Source: Areca catechu (Eukaryota > Streptophyta > Magnoliopsida > Arecales > Arecaceae). From it: a stretch of 64,000 bases of DNA. Location of the stretch: the NCBI GenBank assembly GCA_021397845.1, contig JAHSVC010000065.1, forward strand, positions 2,232,001 through 2,296,000. The letters are read 5' to 3'. Below the pieces are notes generated by a model. It made no database searches, was not told the origin of the DNA, and saw only the letters and a program-made list of their open reading frames with translations. The translations under genes and the position numbers were made by a program. This document shows positions 1-10,989 of this stretch, piece after piece (positions within the stretch are counted from its first letter, which is position 1; the number at the start of each line of letters is the position of its first letter).

Positions 1-182
1 TTTAACTTGAATAAATGGATTATTTAGTTATTATTCAATTGTTTAAATAATGTTGGTTTAATTGTTGTGATTTTAAATGAAGTGACTCTTGTGTAACTAG
101 GTCTGGCATGATTTCTAGGATAAAACCTAGGGTTATGTGGCCGGTCACGTAGCGATTCTGGTGCAGGATGCGGGGCGTGACA
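1..182 (+). repeat. 3' end of the 5' LTR of the Tekay element
   Basis: The first 182 bases align with 16910-17091, the end of the 3' LTR. Both finish with GTGCAGGATGCGGGGCGTGACA. The rest of this LTR (about 1.7 kb by comparison with the 3' copy) lies left of the window. Confidence 0.92.
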
Positions 183-185
183 AAG

Positions 186-199
186 TGGTATCAGAGCCA
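186..199 (+). other. Primer binding site (initiator tRNA-Met) of the Tekay element
   Basis: TGGTATCAGAGCCA begins three bases after the LTR ends. It complements the 3' end of plant initiator tRNA-Met, the usual primer for minus-strand synthesis in chromoviruses and many copia elements. Confidence 0.9.
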
Positions 200-333
200 A
201 CCAGGTTGTAGGATCTTAGGATAAAAGTTCATTAAGAGAGTGTGGGTTGGTTCTTAGGTGGGGTAGAAAATGCATATATTCTTAATTATTTTAGTGATAT
301 GTGTATACTAACAATGACTGGTATAAGATTTTC

Positions 334-1540
334 ATGACACGTGGTGGCGGGCATAGATGTGAATGGAGGCCTACAAGATTTGCGGATGGTTTAAATGCTT
401 AGGAGCCCTTGGAGAAGCAAGAAGATGCTGAGATTTTACCTGATAATGATGAGCATCTATAGGAACCATCGCCCAATCCCATGGACAACACCCTGAAGAC
501 TGGGACTATAGAAACGAGAACTCCATGAGGACCTGAAGTTTGGCTTAAGGACTAGATTGGCCTCCCTTAATGGTGCAATTACTAGACAACAAGCCACCAT
601 GAGAACTAATATGATGAGGTTAATGGAAGTGCAACAGCAGCAACAATAATTTACACAACAACAGCAACAACAACTTATACAGCAACAGTAACAGTTCATG
701 TAGCAACTATTGTAACAGCAATAACAAGAAATTCTGCAGCGACAGCCGAAAGCCAGGGTCCCAAGAACGTCAAATAAGCTTGATAGATTTCAAGAAATAT
801 GTGCCACTAGCATTTAAGGGAATGTTTGATCCCATAAAAGTCGAGGATTGGTTGAAAGCTGTTGAGAAAGTATTACAGGCCTTGAGGTGCCTGACAGAGG
901 AAAAGGTTACTTTGGTTACTTTCTTGTTGCAAGATGAGGTAGTCGCTTAGTAGGATTTGGAGCTTGGAAAGCTGGGACTGAATGATGCACCTTTTACATG
1001 GACAAATTTCAGGAAGGTTTTTTATGAGAGGTATTTTCCTTGAAGTATTTGGTACAGAAATTTCAAAAGTTTGATCACCTGGAGCAGGGTAGTTTGACAT
1101 TTGCTCAGTATGCGACAAAGTTCAAAGAACTATCCAGGTATGCTCCGACATTGATAGCGGATGAAGGGATCTGGGCTAGAAAATTTGAAAATGGACTTAG
1201 ATATTGGATTCAATAACAGGTGACTGCCTTTGAGCTACCTACTTATAAGGAGGTCGTCAACAAGGTACTAATAATAGAAAGGGGGTTGGATGTTGCTCAA
1301 GTAGAGAGAGAAAAAGCTTTGAAGAAAAGATCCAGACCAGGAGGATATCAGGGTCAACCTAATAAAAATGATGGCTCAATGAATAAGAAGTATGGTAATA
1401 AGGATACGTAGGAGGATATCAAGTGGTATAAGTGCAATGGTCCTCACTATAAGGGAGATTGTACATGGCCAGATGGATGGAAGTGTCATAAATATGGCAA
1501 GAAGGGTCACAAGGTTGTTGTGTGGTAGTGGTTAGGGGTC
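334..1540 (+). pseudogene. gag: Tekay gag (capsid/nucleocapsid), degenerate
   Basis: Gag would form the cytoplasmic virus-like particle. The first plausible ATG is at 334, but stops appear within about 35 codons. A CAA/CAG-rich stretch at about 625-735 would encode polyglutamine. The capsid homology (retrotransposon gag type) follows at about 780-1340, with recognisable blocks such as FDPIKVEDWLKAVEKV and ELPTYKEVVNKVLIIERGLD. A basic tail and a decayed pair of zinc-knuckle-like motifs (KCNGPHYKGDC and a CHKYGKKGHK half-knuckle) lie at about 1420-1515. Several stops and at least one shift break the frame; the longest clean piece is 1220-1411. It is clearly a dead copy. Confidence 0.82.
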
Positions 1541-1640
1541 ACAGCACCAAGCATCTCAAGCATCTCGTGATGGACATCAACAAGGAGGATAGTAGAAGTC
1601 AAGAACCCAGGGATGGGTGTATGCACTCACGTAGCAGGAT

Positions 1641-3203
1641 GCCAATGCTTCTATTCAATAGTGACAGGTATGATTAGGTTATTTCTAGCAGTGTTTATGT
1701 TCTGTTTGATGCTGGTGCCACACATTCTTTTATATTAGCTAGACTGGTTAGGAAAAATAATAAGTTGACTTCGACACCTCTAAAAATGATCTTTGTGTTT
1801 CTACTCCAAGTGGGGATGTTATTTTAGTTAACCAAATCTGCAAGGATTGTAAATTAGACATCGAAGGTAGGGAGATGAAAGCAGATTTGATGGTCTTGGA
1901 TATGAAAGACTTTGATGTGATTCTCGGAATGAATTGGCAAACATCATATCATGTTTTCATCAACTACTTTGAGAAGATAGTAAAATTTCAGATCCTTAGC
2001 CAGCCAGAGTTCGACTTTGTGGGTAATAAGCTAATTTCACAACAGAGGGTGATCTCGGTTTTTAATGCCAAATGACTTTAGAAAATGTTGTGAAAGATTT
2101 CAAGTGGTAGTGTTAGATGCACAACATGAAGAGCTCATATTAGAAGACATTCATATTGTGAAAGAGTTTTGAGAGGTTTTTCTTGATGACCTACCAGGGT
2201 TACCTCCTGATAGAGAAATCAAATTCTCCATTGACTCATACCGGGCACTGGAGCCATCTCCAAAGCTCCATACAGGATGGCTTCGATAAAATTAAAAGAG
2301 CTTAAGAAACAATTACAAGAGTTGCTAGACAAAGAATTTATCAGACCAAGCATATCTCCTTCGGGTGCTCCGGTCCTATTCGTGAAGAAGAAGGATGATA
2401 GTTTTCGGCTTTGTACAGACTATCGGAAGTTGAACAAGGTGACAGTAAAGAATAAATATCCTTTACCGAGAATTGATGATTTATTTGATCAACTACAGGG
2501 AGAACAGGTATTTTCAAAGATTGATATTCGTTCTGGTTATTATCAATTAAAGATAAGTATAGAAGATGTGCCTAAGATAGCTTTTAAAACCAGAGATGGA
2601 CATTATGAGTTTTTGGTCATGCCCTTCAGTCTGATAAATGCACCTACAGTTTCATGGACCTCATGAATCGAGTATTCAGATCATATCTGGATCAATTTGT
2701 GATGGTGTTTTTGATGACATACTAGTTTATTCAAGGAGTTCACAAGAACATGAAGAACATCTAAGAATAGTATTGCAAATACTTAAGGAGGAGAAGTTGT
2801 ATGTCAAGCTATGAAAGTATGAGTTTTGGTTAGACGGAATCTCTTTTCTTGGCCATGTTTTCTCTAAGGAAGGTATTTTAGTGGATCCAAAGAAAGTAGA
2901 GGTGGTAGTAAATTGGAGAGACCCACCAATATATCTGATATTCGTGATTTTCTGGGAATGGCAAGTTATTATCGAAGATTTATGGAAGGATTTCCCTTAT
3001 TGCCATACCTTTAACTCGCCTAACCCAAAAATAAACAAAATTTGATTGGATAGATAAATGTGAGCAGAGTTTTCAAGAGTTGAACAGATGGTTGATGACC
3101 GCCCCAGTGCTGACTGTTCCTACGAAGACGGGATTTCACCATATATAGTGATGCATCTCGTAAGGGTCTTGATTGTGTCCTAATACAAATGGGATGGTGA
3201 TAG
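1641..3203 (+). pseudogene. pol: Tekay pol 5' half: protease and reverse transcriptase, cut by copia insertion
   Basis: The protease shows FDAGATHSF (about 1705-1730; the catalytic D-G-A-T pattern has A for the usual S/T after D) and the downstream block DVILGMNW (about 1914-1940). RT begins at about 2270 and is clean over 2277-2666, with SPSGAPVLFVKKKD, CTDYRKLNKVT, FSKIDIRSGYYQL and a VMPFSLINAP block. A frameshift follows, before the degraded catalytic region; the DD box reads close to DDILVYS in another frame at about 2715. The thumb and the RNase H start follow (FLGMASYYRRF-like at about 2955). The frame stops at a copia insertion whose CTTAT duplication is 3204-3208, and it resumes at 13303. 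Confidence 0.88.
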
Positions 3204-3208
3204 CTTAT

Positions 3209-5520
3209 TGTTGGGAATAGTGTCCCAAAGCCAATCGCCTGGGTTGTAGGCGGTTGAGCTAAATATTGTACTCTTTCTTTGAATTAATAAAATATTATTT
3301 TTTGGCAGCTCATCACATATTGTATTTCCCTGAAATGAACTCTTTCCATGTGATGAAGTCCTTAGGGCTACACTGGCTTCGATACAGAGAGGATGTATCG
3401 AGTGGTCCTTAAACCCTGTTCATAACCAAAGGATATATTGTACTGGATGGCAATATATCAAGTATAGGTTGTTTAGTTCACATCGTTTGGTTGTCCTCTT
3501 GACCAAATGAGTGTGGTGACACTGATGTGATCTACAAGTGGGATATGTGGTATCTCATTGAACATGACTCCGTGCAGCCCCTTTCTGCTAAAGGGATACT
3601 CACGATTGGATATGGGTATATGTGTCCCTCCGACCTGAGGTCATCACGGTAGCTTGCAAGCAACTCCCTGTGCTTTGGTGCTGGACTACCCGGATTTTTA
3701 ATCTGGTGATGGAAGGTTTCTGGGTACAGGCAAGTACTTGTGGAGCAGTGATGGACCAAGATGGAATTGACCTGTCCAAACAGCTTGAATTGAATGTCTC
3801 GCAGTATCTCAATTTAGTAAATCCTCGACCAGGGTAGCCCTAGTGAAGAGTCACTGGGCTTGCGAGGTTGAGACACGTAGTGGACTGACTCAGTCTGGTT
3901 GGCAGCCCAAATCTCAGTCATCCTGAGCATTAGAGGTCAAAGGGATGAATTATACAGTAACCATATGCCAGAGGTTCGATAGTTTGCTCCTACATTTTCG
4001 ACCCATCCGGACGCAGGACCCATTGCTAGATGGTTTCCTGTGTTGGTACTGGAATTGTTCCAGTTCTACCGTTTAGGTTCGAACCTATGAGGTCACACAC
4101 CGCAGAGGATAACTCTCTGATCCAGATACCTATTACGATTGTAATCGTCTCGATTTTATGGTCACAATATTTTTAGCACTCTTTTTCCCGTCTTGCCCTT
4201 GTCTGCATCAACCGGAAATTATTCGGGTTGACCAGCGCTGCACTAGGATTTTTCTGAATCAGTTTTGAACTGATTCGGAGTTCATTTCGGCCTTTAATTG
4301 GTTGTGAACCAATTTTTCCCTTGAACCAAATTTTAAACCGGTTCAATTAGATTGAACCACTTGGATTAATTAGTTTTGGACCGGTTTTTATTGGACCGGT
4401 GGTTTTTCCTCTCACTTGGACCGTTTACACGGTATTATAGCTGGGAGAAAAATTCTTGCGACAAGGAAGGCCAAACGACCGAAAGTTTTGACACTGGGCG
4501 GGCGTCTCTTCTCCTCCCTCCATTGTTTGGTTTAATCCCAGTTTTAATTGCTGATAAATTGGGAGAACGACAGCTTTTTGATCGGCTTTTTTGTCTCCCA
4601 GCCTCTCCATCTTCCCCTCTGCTATCCTTATATATTTAGCACCCTGTTTCAGCATGCAAAAAGAGAGAAAAATAGCAAGCAAAATCTGGGCGTCGTTTTT
4701 CTTTGAGAGAGCTGAGGGTTCTCCCCTTTATTTGAGAGTTCTTGGGGCTAGGATTTGGAGTGTGTGAGGAGAGAAACAAGGCCTTAATCCCTCTCTTTTG
4801 GTGTGCTCAAATCCTCTCTGCAGCAAAGAGAAGTTGCAGAAAATCCTGTGACCGTGAAGCTCTCTTCCAGTGGCTAGCACCGCGTGTGGAGAAGGATCCA
4901 AGAGCCCGGGTGTATCTCCCCTCTAGAGGGAGTACCCATCTACTCCTAGGAGCAAACTACGCGGACCGGGATTGCCCCAGCTGCTCCAAATCGAAGGCCA
5001 AAGTCTGCTGCCCAGTTTTGCTGCAAAAATCTGGCAGCAGACTTTGGTGATTTTTTATAATTTTTTGGCTAACCATTTCTTGCAGATTTTAATTGGAGAT
5101 TGAAGAGCACTTGTCCAAGTTGCCGCTGCTCGAATTTGGGAGCAAACGGAGGTCCGGAAGGTGGTGTTCCAACGAAGTTTTGCAAGCCAAAAATAGAGTT
5201 CCAAGGAGGAAGATGACTGGAATAACTTTATTCCAGTTATTCCTATCTATTCCAGGTTTATCCCAGGGTTATTCCAGCCAGAATAAGGTATGAAATTTTT
5301 TTTTTTTTATCATGCATGATTTGAATTTTAATTCAAATATTTTATAAATATTTTATATCATTTTACATGCTTGTTTGCAACTTGAATAGATTAGGTTCTG
5401 GGCAGAGCAGTTTTCTGCTGCGTGATTTTTAAAAATTGTTTTAAAATCCTTTCTGCTCCCGTAGTTGTTTGCATGCCTAGCATAGGATCATGTCAAACCA
5501 CCTGCACTCGATTTCTTTCA
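3209..5520 (+). repeat. 5' LTR of copia copy 1 (2312 bp)
   Basis: It starts TGTTGGGAATAG and ends CGATTTCTTTCA, and is nearly identical to 10990-13302. A TATA-like TTATATATTT at 4628-4637 marks the likely promoter. The T-rich tract at about 5287-5310 and the small ORFs here are not coding. Confidence 0.95.
4628..4637 (+). promoter_or_regulatory. TATA-like box in the copia copy 1 5' LTR
   Basis: TTATATATTT is followed by a pyrimidine-rich and then purine-rich leader. The same site in the 3' LTR is at 12411-12420. Position in the LTR and motif are the only evidence. Confidence 0.55.
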
Positions 5521-5521
5521 A

Positions 5522-5537
5522 TGGTATCAGAGCCAGG
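5522..5537 (+). other. Primer binding site (initiator tRNA-Met) of copia copy 1
   Basis: TGGTATCAGAGCCAGG starts one base after the LTR end and complements the 3' end of initiator tRNA-Met. Confidence 0.92.
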
Positions 5538-7035
5538 TTGCATTCGTAATCTATTTATGTTTGCATGTTTATAGATTAAAATTGGATTAATCTAATGATG
5601 TATCAAAATTTTCTTTTTGGAACCTAGTTGAGACCTTCACCATGACCGTGTATCTTTGACACGATGCGGTTCGTCTGTGTTGGCCTCTTCAGAAGGATCC
5701 TTAAAGAATATTAAAATTAAAAATGTTTGATTTGATGATACATAGTTTTAGGCATGTTTAATATGAATATAAAATATATGTAAATTATCTTGATGCATGA
5801 TATGGTTATGTAAAAATGTTTTACATTATGACTTAATTAAAAATTATTTTAATTAAATCTTTGGCTTATTAAAATCTTTTAGGTTTATGAAATCTAAAAC
5901 ACTTGCATAAGCCATTTTGGGTTATATTGGGTTAGCTGACTAGTTGGGTCCATTACTGGGTTAGACCTAAGTTTAGTTGAACCGGATAACAAGAAGATTA
6001 AACAAAAGTTGTTTAAGGCCCTTCTTTAGAACTATCTAATAGTTAGATTAGTTGATCCGTTCATCTAAAATGGATCCAATTAGTGGCTCAGTGGATGACC
6101 GAGTCTTTAGGCTAGTCTGATCGAGTCTGGTAAACCGACTGGTGTCGAGGTAGGTTTGGCATTGTGATCATGGTTGTATGAGGCTACCACTTTCCTGGCC
6201 AACTTGGTTGGTGTCTAGGAAAGATGGTTAATGGCAGATACTCACCCATGATCTCACCTACCAGGCTAGTCGAGTCAACCAGAACTGATTGAAAAAGCTC
6301 AATGACTCGAGTTAACCCATGTCACCCAGGTTGATCGGTCTGACTGATCTATAGGTGCCCATGGATCGTTTGTTGATTTAGTTCAACCCTCTTGAAATCT
6401 GATTGATTCAGTGGGAGGTTGATCCATGTCCTTGTCTTTTCTTCTGTCATAATTTAAAAATCCTCTAAAATTATTAGGTCCTTAAAAAGACTAAGTCAAG
6501 GAGTTGAAAATGTCTTAGCCTCCCATTAAGTCGGTTAGAGATGTGTCCACTAGCTTGGTGTGCATCGGCAGTTTCATAGAACGGGTGTACATTCGGCGAC
6601 TGGAATTTTATCTGATCGATGATGGTTCAGTGCAACCTCCTTAACGGGACCAGGTGGGCCGGCCAAAGTTGGGTTTGGTCTTTTGTTAGCTGGAAGCATT
6701 GGATTTGTCATTTTAATGGTTGGACCTAACCAGAGACCCGCAATAGGAGGCCCCAAGGCCGATTGCGGTGTTCTCTGGGACAAAATTAAATACTGAAAAT
6801 TGTTTAGGGAAACAATTGGTTTACGAACCTACCTTTAGGCTCGTATGGGTGAGCCGGCCAAAGTCGGGCTCATGCGAGGCCTATTGGATTTCAGTACCCA
6901 CTTGAAAAAGTGTTTTCATGGATTGGAGTTAGAGGCTACCAATCTAAATAATTAGTGGAAAAACCTTTAGACTAAAGTCCAAGTCTTTTGGTTAAAATTA
7001 CTTCATACACTAATATGGTCTTGTTTTCTTTTCAG
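5538..7035 (+). other. Untranslated leader of copia copy 1 (about 1.5 kb, non-coding)
   Basis: No open frame of note lies between the primer site and gag. The same leader, recognisably collinear, is present in copy 2 at 59622-61160 on the other strand, so it belongs to the element. Two GCCGGCCAAAGT blocks with opposite T/C variants occur at about 6658 and 6853. It probably holds packaging and dimerisation signals, but none can be demonstrated here. Confidence 0.7.
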
Positions 7036-7900
7036 ATGTCTTCCAATTTATCGCTCCGGTCACTTCTCGATAACGAGAAGTTAAAGGGTCACAACTTCGA
7101 TAGTTGGTATCGAAGGTTGAGAATTGTTCTGGAGCATGAACGGATCCTTATGTGATAACGGATTCGGCACTTGAAATCCCTCCCGCTAATGCACGGAGTG
7201 TGGTCAGAGATGCTTATCTGAAGTGGGTCTCTGATCGGACTACTGTCCATTGCATTATGTTAGCGGCGATGAACGACGAGTTCAGTCGCAAATTCGAGGA
7301 GGCCCAACCTGATGAAATCCTTCAAAAGTTGAAGGAATCCTTCCACACCCGGATGATGTAGAACGGTACAAAGTGTCTTGTGCCATCTACAACTCCAAGA
7401 TGCCGAATGGTGGTTCAGTCACTGATCATGTATTGCACATGATCGAGCTGATTGAAAAGCTGGGCAAACTCGGATGTCCCTTGCACGAACAGCTCGGCAA
7501 AGATGCGATCCTGAATTCTCTTCCCTTCTCCTATCTTGATTTTCTCGATCATTACAGAATGAAACAAGCCTGCAGTCAACTACCATGGTCTTTTGGGGTT
7601 GCTGCAGACTTTCGAGAAAGACCACCAACTGAATAAGGGGTGTGGAATTTAGTGGGAGGAAGTAGAGGTCGTCGTCCCTTTAAGAAAGGGAAGAAGAAAA
7701 TAAATAAAAAGGGAAAGAAGGTGCAAAATGCTCCTGGCCCTAGTCAGACCAGGAAGTATAAGGCTGATCAATCTTCTACAGAGTGCTTCTACTGCAAGAA
7801 GAAGGGACACTGGAAGAGGAACTGTCCTCTTTATATTGTGTCCCTTGATCCGAACAGGCCGAGGAAGCAGAAGTCTGCTGAACAAGGTATTTATATGATA
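7036..7900 (+). pseudogene. gag: Copia copy 1 gag with zinc knuckle, frameshifted
   Basis: Gag starts at ATG 7036 (MSSNLSLRSLLDNEKLKGH), the same start as in copy 2. It carries the UBN2/DUF4219-type copia capsid region (LKGHNFDSWYRRLRIVLEHER), then EEAQPDEILQKLKESF and a basic linker. A CCHC zinc knuckle CFYCKKKGHWKRNC (about 7786-7827) would bind genomic RNA. Against copy 2, single-base losses shift the frame near 7148 and 7345, and there is a shifted stretch at about 7560-7635. The protein is therefore broken in at least three places. Confidence 0.9.
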
Positions 7901-9245
7901 AAACCTTGTAATTACTCAATTATTGATACTGCTAACTGGGCATTGGATACTGGTAGTCCAATTCATGTTTGTAATTCGTTACAGGGACTTCAAGTTAGCA
8001 GAAGATTTGAAGATGGAGAACAGTTTCTGAGCGTCGGGAATGGAAATCGTGTTCCAATACTGGCGATCGGAGTCCTGCGTCTTGTCTTTGAGTCTTGTAC
8101 TATCGAACTAGTCGACTGTCACTATTGTTCTAGTTTTATTATGAGCATAATCTCTGTAGGCTTTTGGCCAATTATGGTTTTGAACAATCAATAAAAGGAG
8201 ATTTTTGCAATGTTATTTTGAATAACTCTGTTATAATGAAAGCTAGATTAAATAATGGCATATATGTACTATCAAGGCCTGTTAGTGTAATGTACACTTC
8301 TAGCAAATGCCCAAGGTTAGATAATGTCAACAATTTGTATTTTGGCACTGTAGGCTAGGTCATATTAACCAAAATTGGATAAACAAGATGCGAGGAGATG
8401 GACTCCTCGAGGTCAATGATTCTGAATCACTGCCCACTTGTGAATCTTGTTTTCTTGGTAAAATGACCAAGTCACCTTTTACTGGAAAAGGTGAACGTGC
8501 TACAGAACTTCTAAGTCTAATACATACTGATGTATGTGGACCGATGACAGTTAGTGCCAGAGGAGGATACAAATATTTCATTACTTTTACAAACGACTTT
8601 TCAAGGTTCGGCTATGTCTTTTTAATGAGACATAAGTCTGAGTCGTTTGAAATGTTCAAACGATACCGTAATGAAGTAGAAAAGCAAACTGGAAAAAGTA
8701 TTAAAACCCTTCAATCTGATCGAGGTGGTGAATACTTATCTGGTGATTTTTTGACATATCTTGAGGAGAGTGGAATTCTCTCTTAGTGGACTCCTCTAGG
8801 AACACCACAGTGGAATGGTGTGTCCGAAAGAAGGAATCGAACCTTGTTGGACATGGTTTGATCCATGATGGGCTTTGCAACTTTACCGCTATCCTTTTGG
8901 GGATATGCGCTTCAGACAGCCTGTTACTTATTAAATGATGTTCCAAGTAAGTCTGTTGTCTCCACTCCGTATGAGTTGTGGACTGGACGTAAACCCTCAA
9001 TCTCACACCTTCGGGTCTGGGGTTGTCCGGCTTACGTAAAGCGTTTAGACTCAGACAAACTTGGTCCTAGGTCTGATCGGTATTTATTCATTGGTTATCC
9101 TAAGGAAACTAAAGGGTATTTCTTCTACTTGGAGAATGAACAAAAGGTGTTCGTTGCTCTTAGAGCTATCTTTTTGGAAAAGGAGTTTCTTGGAGAAGGA
9201 ACTATAGCTTCTAAGACTGAACTTGATGAAGTTCAGCCAATATAA
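7901..9245 (+). pseudogene. pol: Copia copy 1 protease and integrase, with stops and frameshifts
   Basis: The aspartic protease motif WALDTGSPIHVCNS is at about 7935-7980, with an intact DTGS. Frameshifts near 8165 and 8350 break the protease-integrase link. From 8388 the frame runs through the pre-integrase zinc region and the integrase core. The catalytic triad is visible: D in IHTDVCGP (about 8525), D in LQSDRGGEY (about 8715) and E in NGVSERRNRT (about 8828). In-frame stops sit at 8784-8786, 8859-8861 and 9243-9245. The first two match CAG-to-TAG and CGA-to-TGA changes when compared with copy 2. Confidence 0.92.
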
Positions 9246-10976
9246 GAACCTACACACTCTAAGGACATCGTAGAACCAGCTGTGATTGAATCACACCCAG
9301 AACCCATTAGGAGATCCGGTAGAATACCATGTCAGCCGGATAGATACCACGGTTTCTTGGTCCGGGACGGCGATCCCATTGAGCGCGATGAGAACAATGA
9401 GGATCCGATCACCTATATGGATGCACTTCAGAGATCTGACTCTGAGGCATGGCTTGGAGCCATGCGATCCAAAATGGAGTCCATGGAAATCAACAATATT
9501 TGGACATTGGTTGATCCACCTGATGGAATAAAACCCATCGGGTGTAAATGGATCTTCAAGAGGAAAAGGGGCGCAGATGGGAAGGTAGAGACCTATAAAG
9601 CCCGTCTGGTTGCCAAAGGGTATCGTCAGCGATATGATATCGATTATGATGAGACTTTCTTTCCTGTGGCAATGCTCAAGTCCATTCGGATCATGCTTGC
9701 TTTGGCAGCATATTTTGATTACGAGATCTGGCAGATGGATGTCCGAACTGCTTTCCTAAATGGGGAGCTGGAAGAAGAGGTGTATATGATACAGCCTGAA
9801 GGGTTCACATCCACAGATGAATCAAAAGTATGCAAGTTGCAAAGGTCCATCTATGGACTCAAGCAAGCATCTCGAAGTTGGAACTTACGGTTTGATAGGT
9901 GTATCAAATCGTATGGCTTCGTTAGGAATGGAGAAGAACCGTGCATCTATAAATGGGTTAATGGTTCTGTGATTGTATTCCTAGTACTGTATGTTGACGA
10001 CATTCTCTTAATCGGGAATGATGTCGCAGCATTACAAGGAATAAAGGTCTGGTTATCATCTCAGTTCTCCATGAAGGACTTGGGTGAAGCTTCTTACATA
10101 CTAGGTATGAAGATCTATAGAAATTGATCTAAGAAGCTTTTGGGACTGTCTCAATCTACGTACATTGACACCGTGCTGAAATGGTTCAGCATCGAAAATT
10201 CCAAGAAAGGCTATCTCCCGATAGGTTCTGGAATTACTCTTTCCAAGAAGGATTGTGCGACAACTCCTAAGGAAAGAGAGTGCATGAATAGAGTACCTTA
10301 TACTTCTACAGTAGGCTCTATCATGTATGCTATGACTTGTACTAGACCAGACGTGGCATACTCACTAGGAGTAGTGAGTAGATACCAGTCTGACCCAGGT
10401 GAGGTGCATTGGAAGGTGGTTAAGTCCATCTTTAAGTATTTAAGAAATACTAAAGATCAATGGCTGATTTATAGAGAACCTGACTTGAAACTTATGGGGT
10501 ACACTGACTCCAGTTTCCAGTCAGATAAAGATGATAGCAAGAGTGTGTCAGGATTTGTATTTACCCTGAATGGTGGAGCGATCTGCTGGAAAAGTTCTAA
10601 GCAGGCAACTGTTGCAGACTCGGTATGCGAAGCAGAATATATTGCAGCATCAGATGCAGCAAAGGAAGCTGTATGGTTGCGGAAGTTCCTTGGAGAGCTA
10701 GGGGTGGCACCTTCCCTAGATGGTCCTGTTCCGGTGTACTGTGATAGCACTGGAGCCATTGCTCAAGCTAAGGAGCCTAAAGCTCATCACCGCACCAAGC
10801 ACATTCTGCGGCGCTACCACCTCGTACGAGAAATCGTGGAATGAGGCGACATAAATCTTCTGAAGAACGATGGAAAAGAAAATCTGGCCAACCCCTTTAC
10901 TAAAGCCCTCGGAATAAAAGAGTTCGACTATTGTAAATGGGAAATGGATATTAGATACTCTTCTGATTGGCTTTAG
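9246..10976 (+). pseudogene. pol: Copia copy 1 reverse transcriptase and RNase H
   Basis: The clean stretch 9282-10127 carries RT: SEAWLGAMRSKMESMEIN, WIFKRKRGADGKVETYKARLV, the metal-binding QMDVRTAFLNG, YGLKQASRSWN and the catalytic YVDD box (about 9991-10002). RNase H on 10140-10976 has acidic residues in YTDSSF, CEAEYIAASDAAKE and YCDSTGAIAQAKEP, and ends in the KHILRRYHLVREI block. Stops at 10125-10127 and 10842-10844 are TGA where copy 2 has an arginine codon. The pol frame ends at TAG 10974-10976. Key residues survive, but the reading frame does not. Confidence 0.94.
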
Positions 10977-10977
10977 T

Positions 10978-10989
10978 ACAAGTGGGAGT
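10978..10989 (+). other. Polypurine tract of copia copy 1
   Basis: ACAAGTGGGAGT lies directly before the 3' LTR start TGTTGGGAATAG. Copy 2 has the same tract in the same place. Confidence 0.85.

Noticed and set aside
457..699. Cysteine-rich minus-strand ORF
   Set aside because: It is the antisense of the CAA/CAG run in the Tekay gag region.
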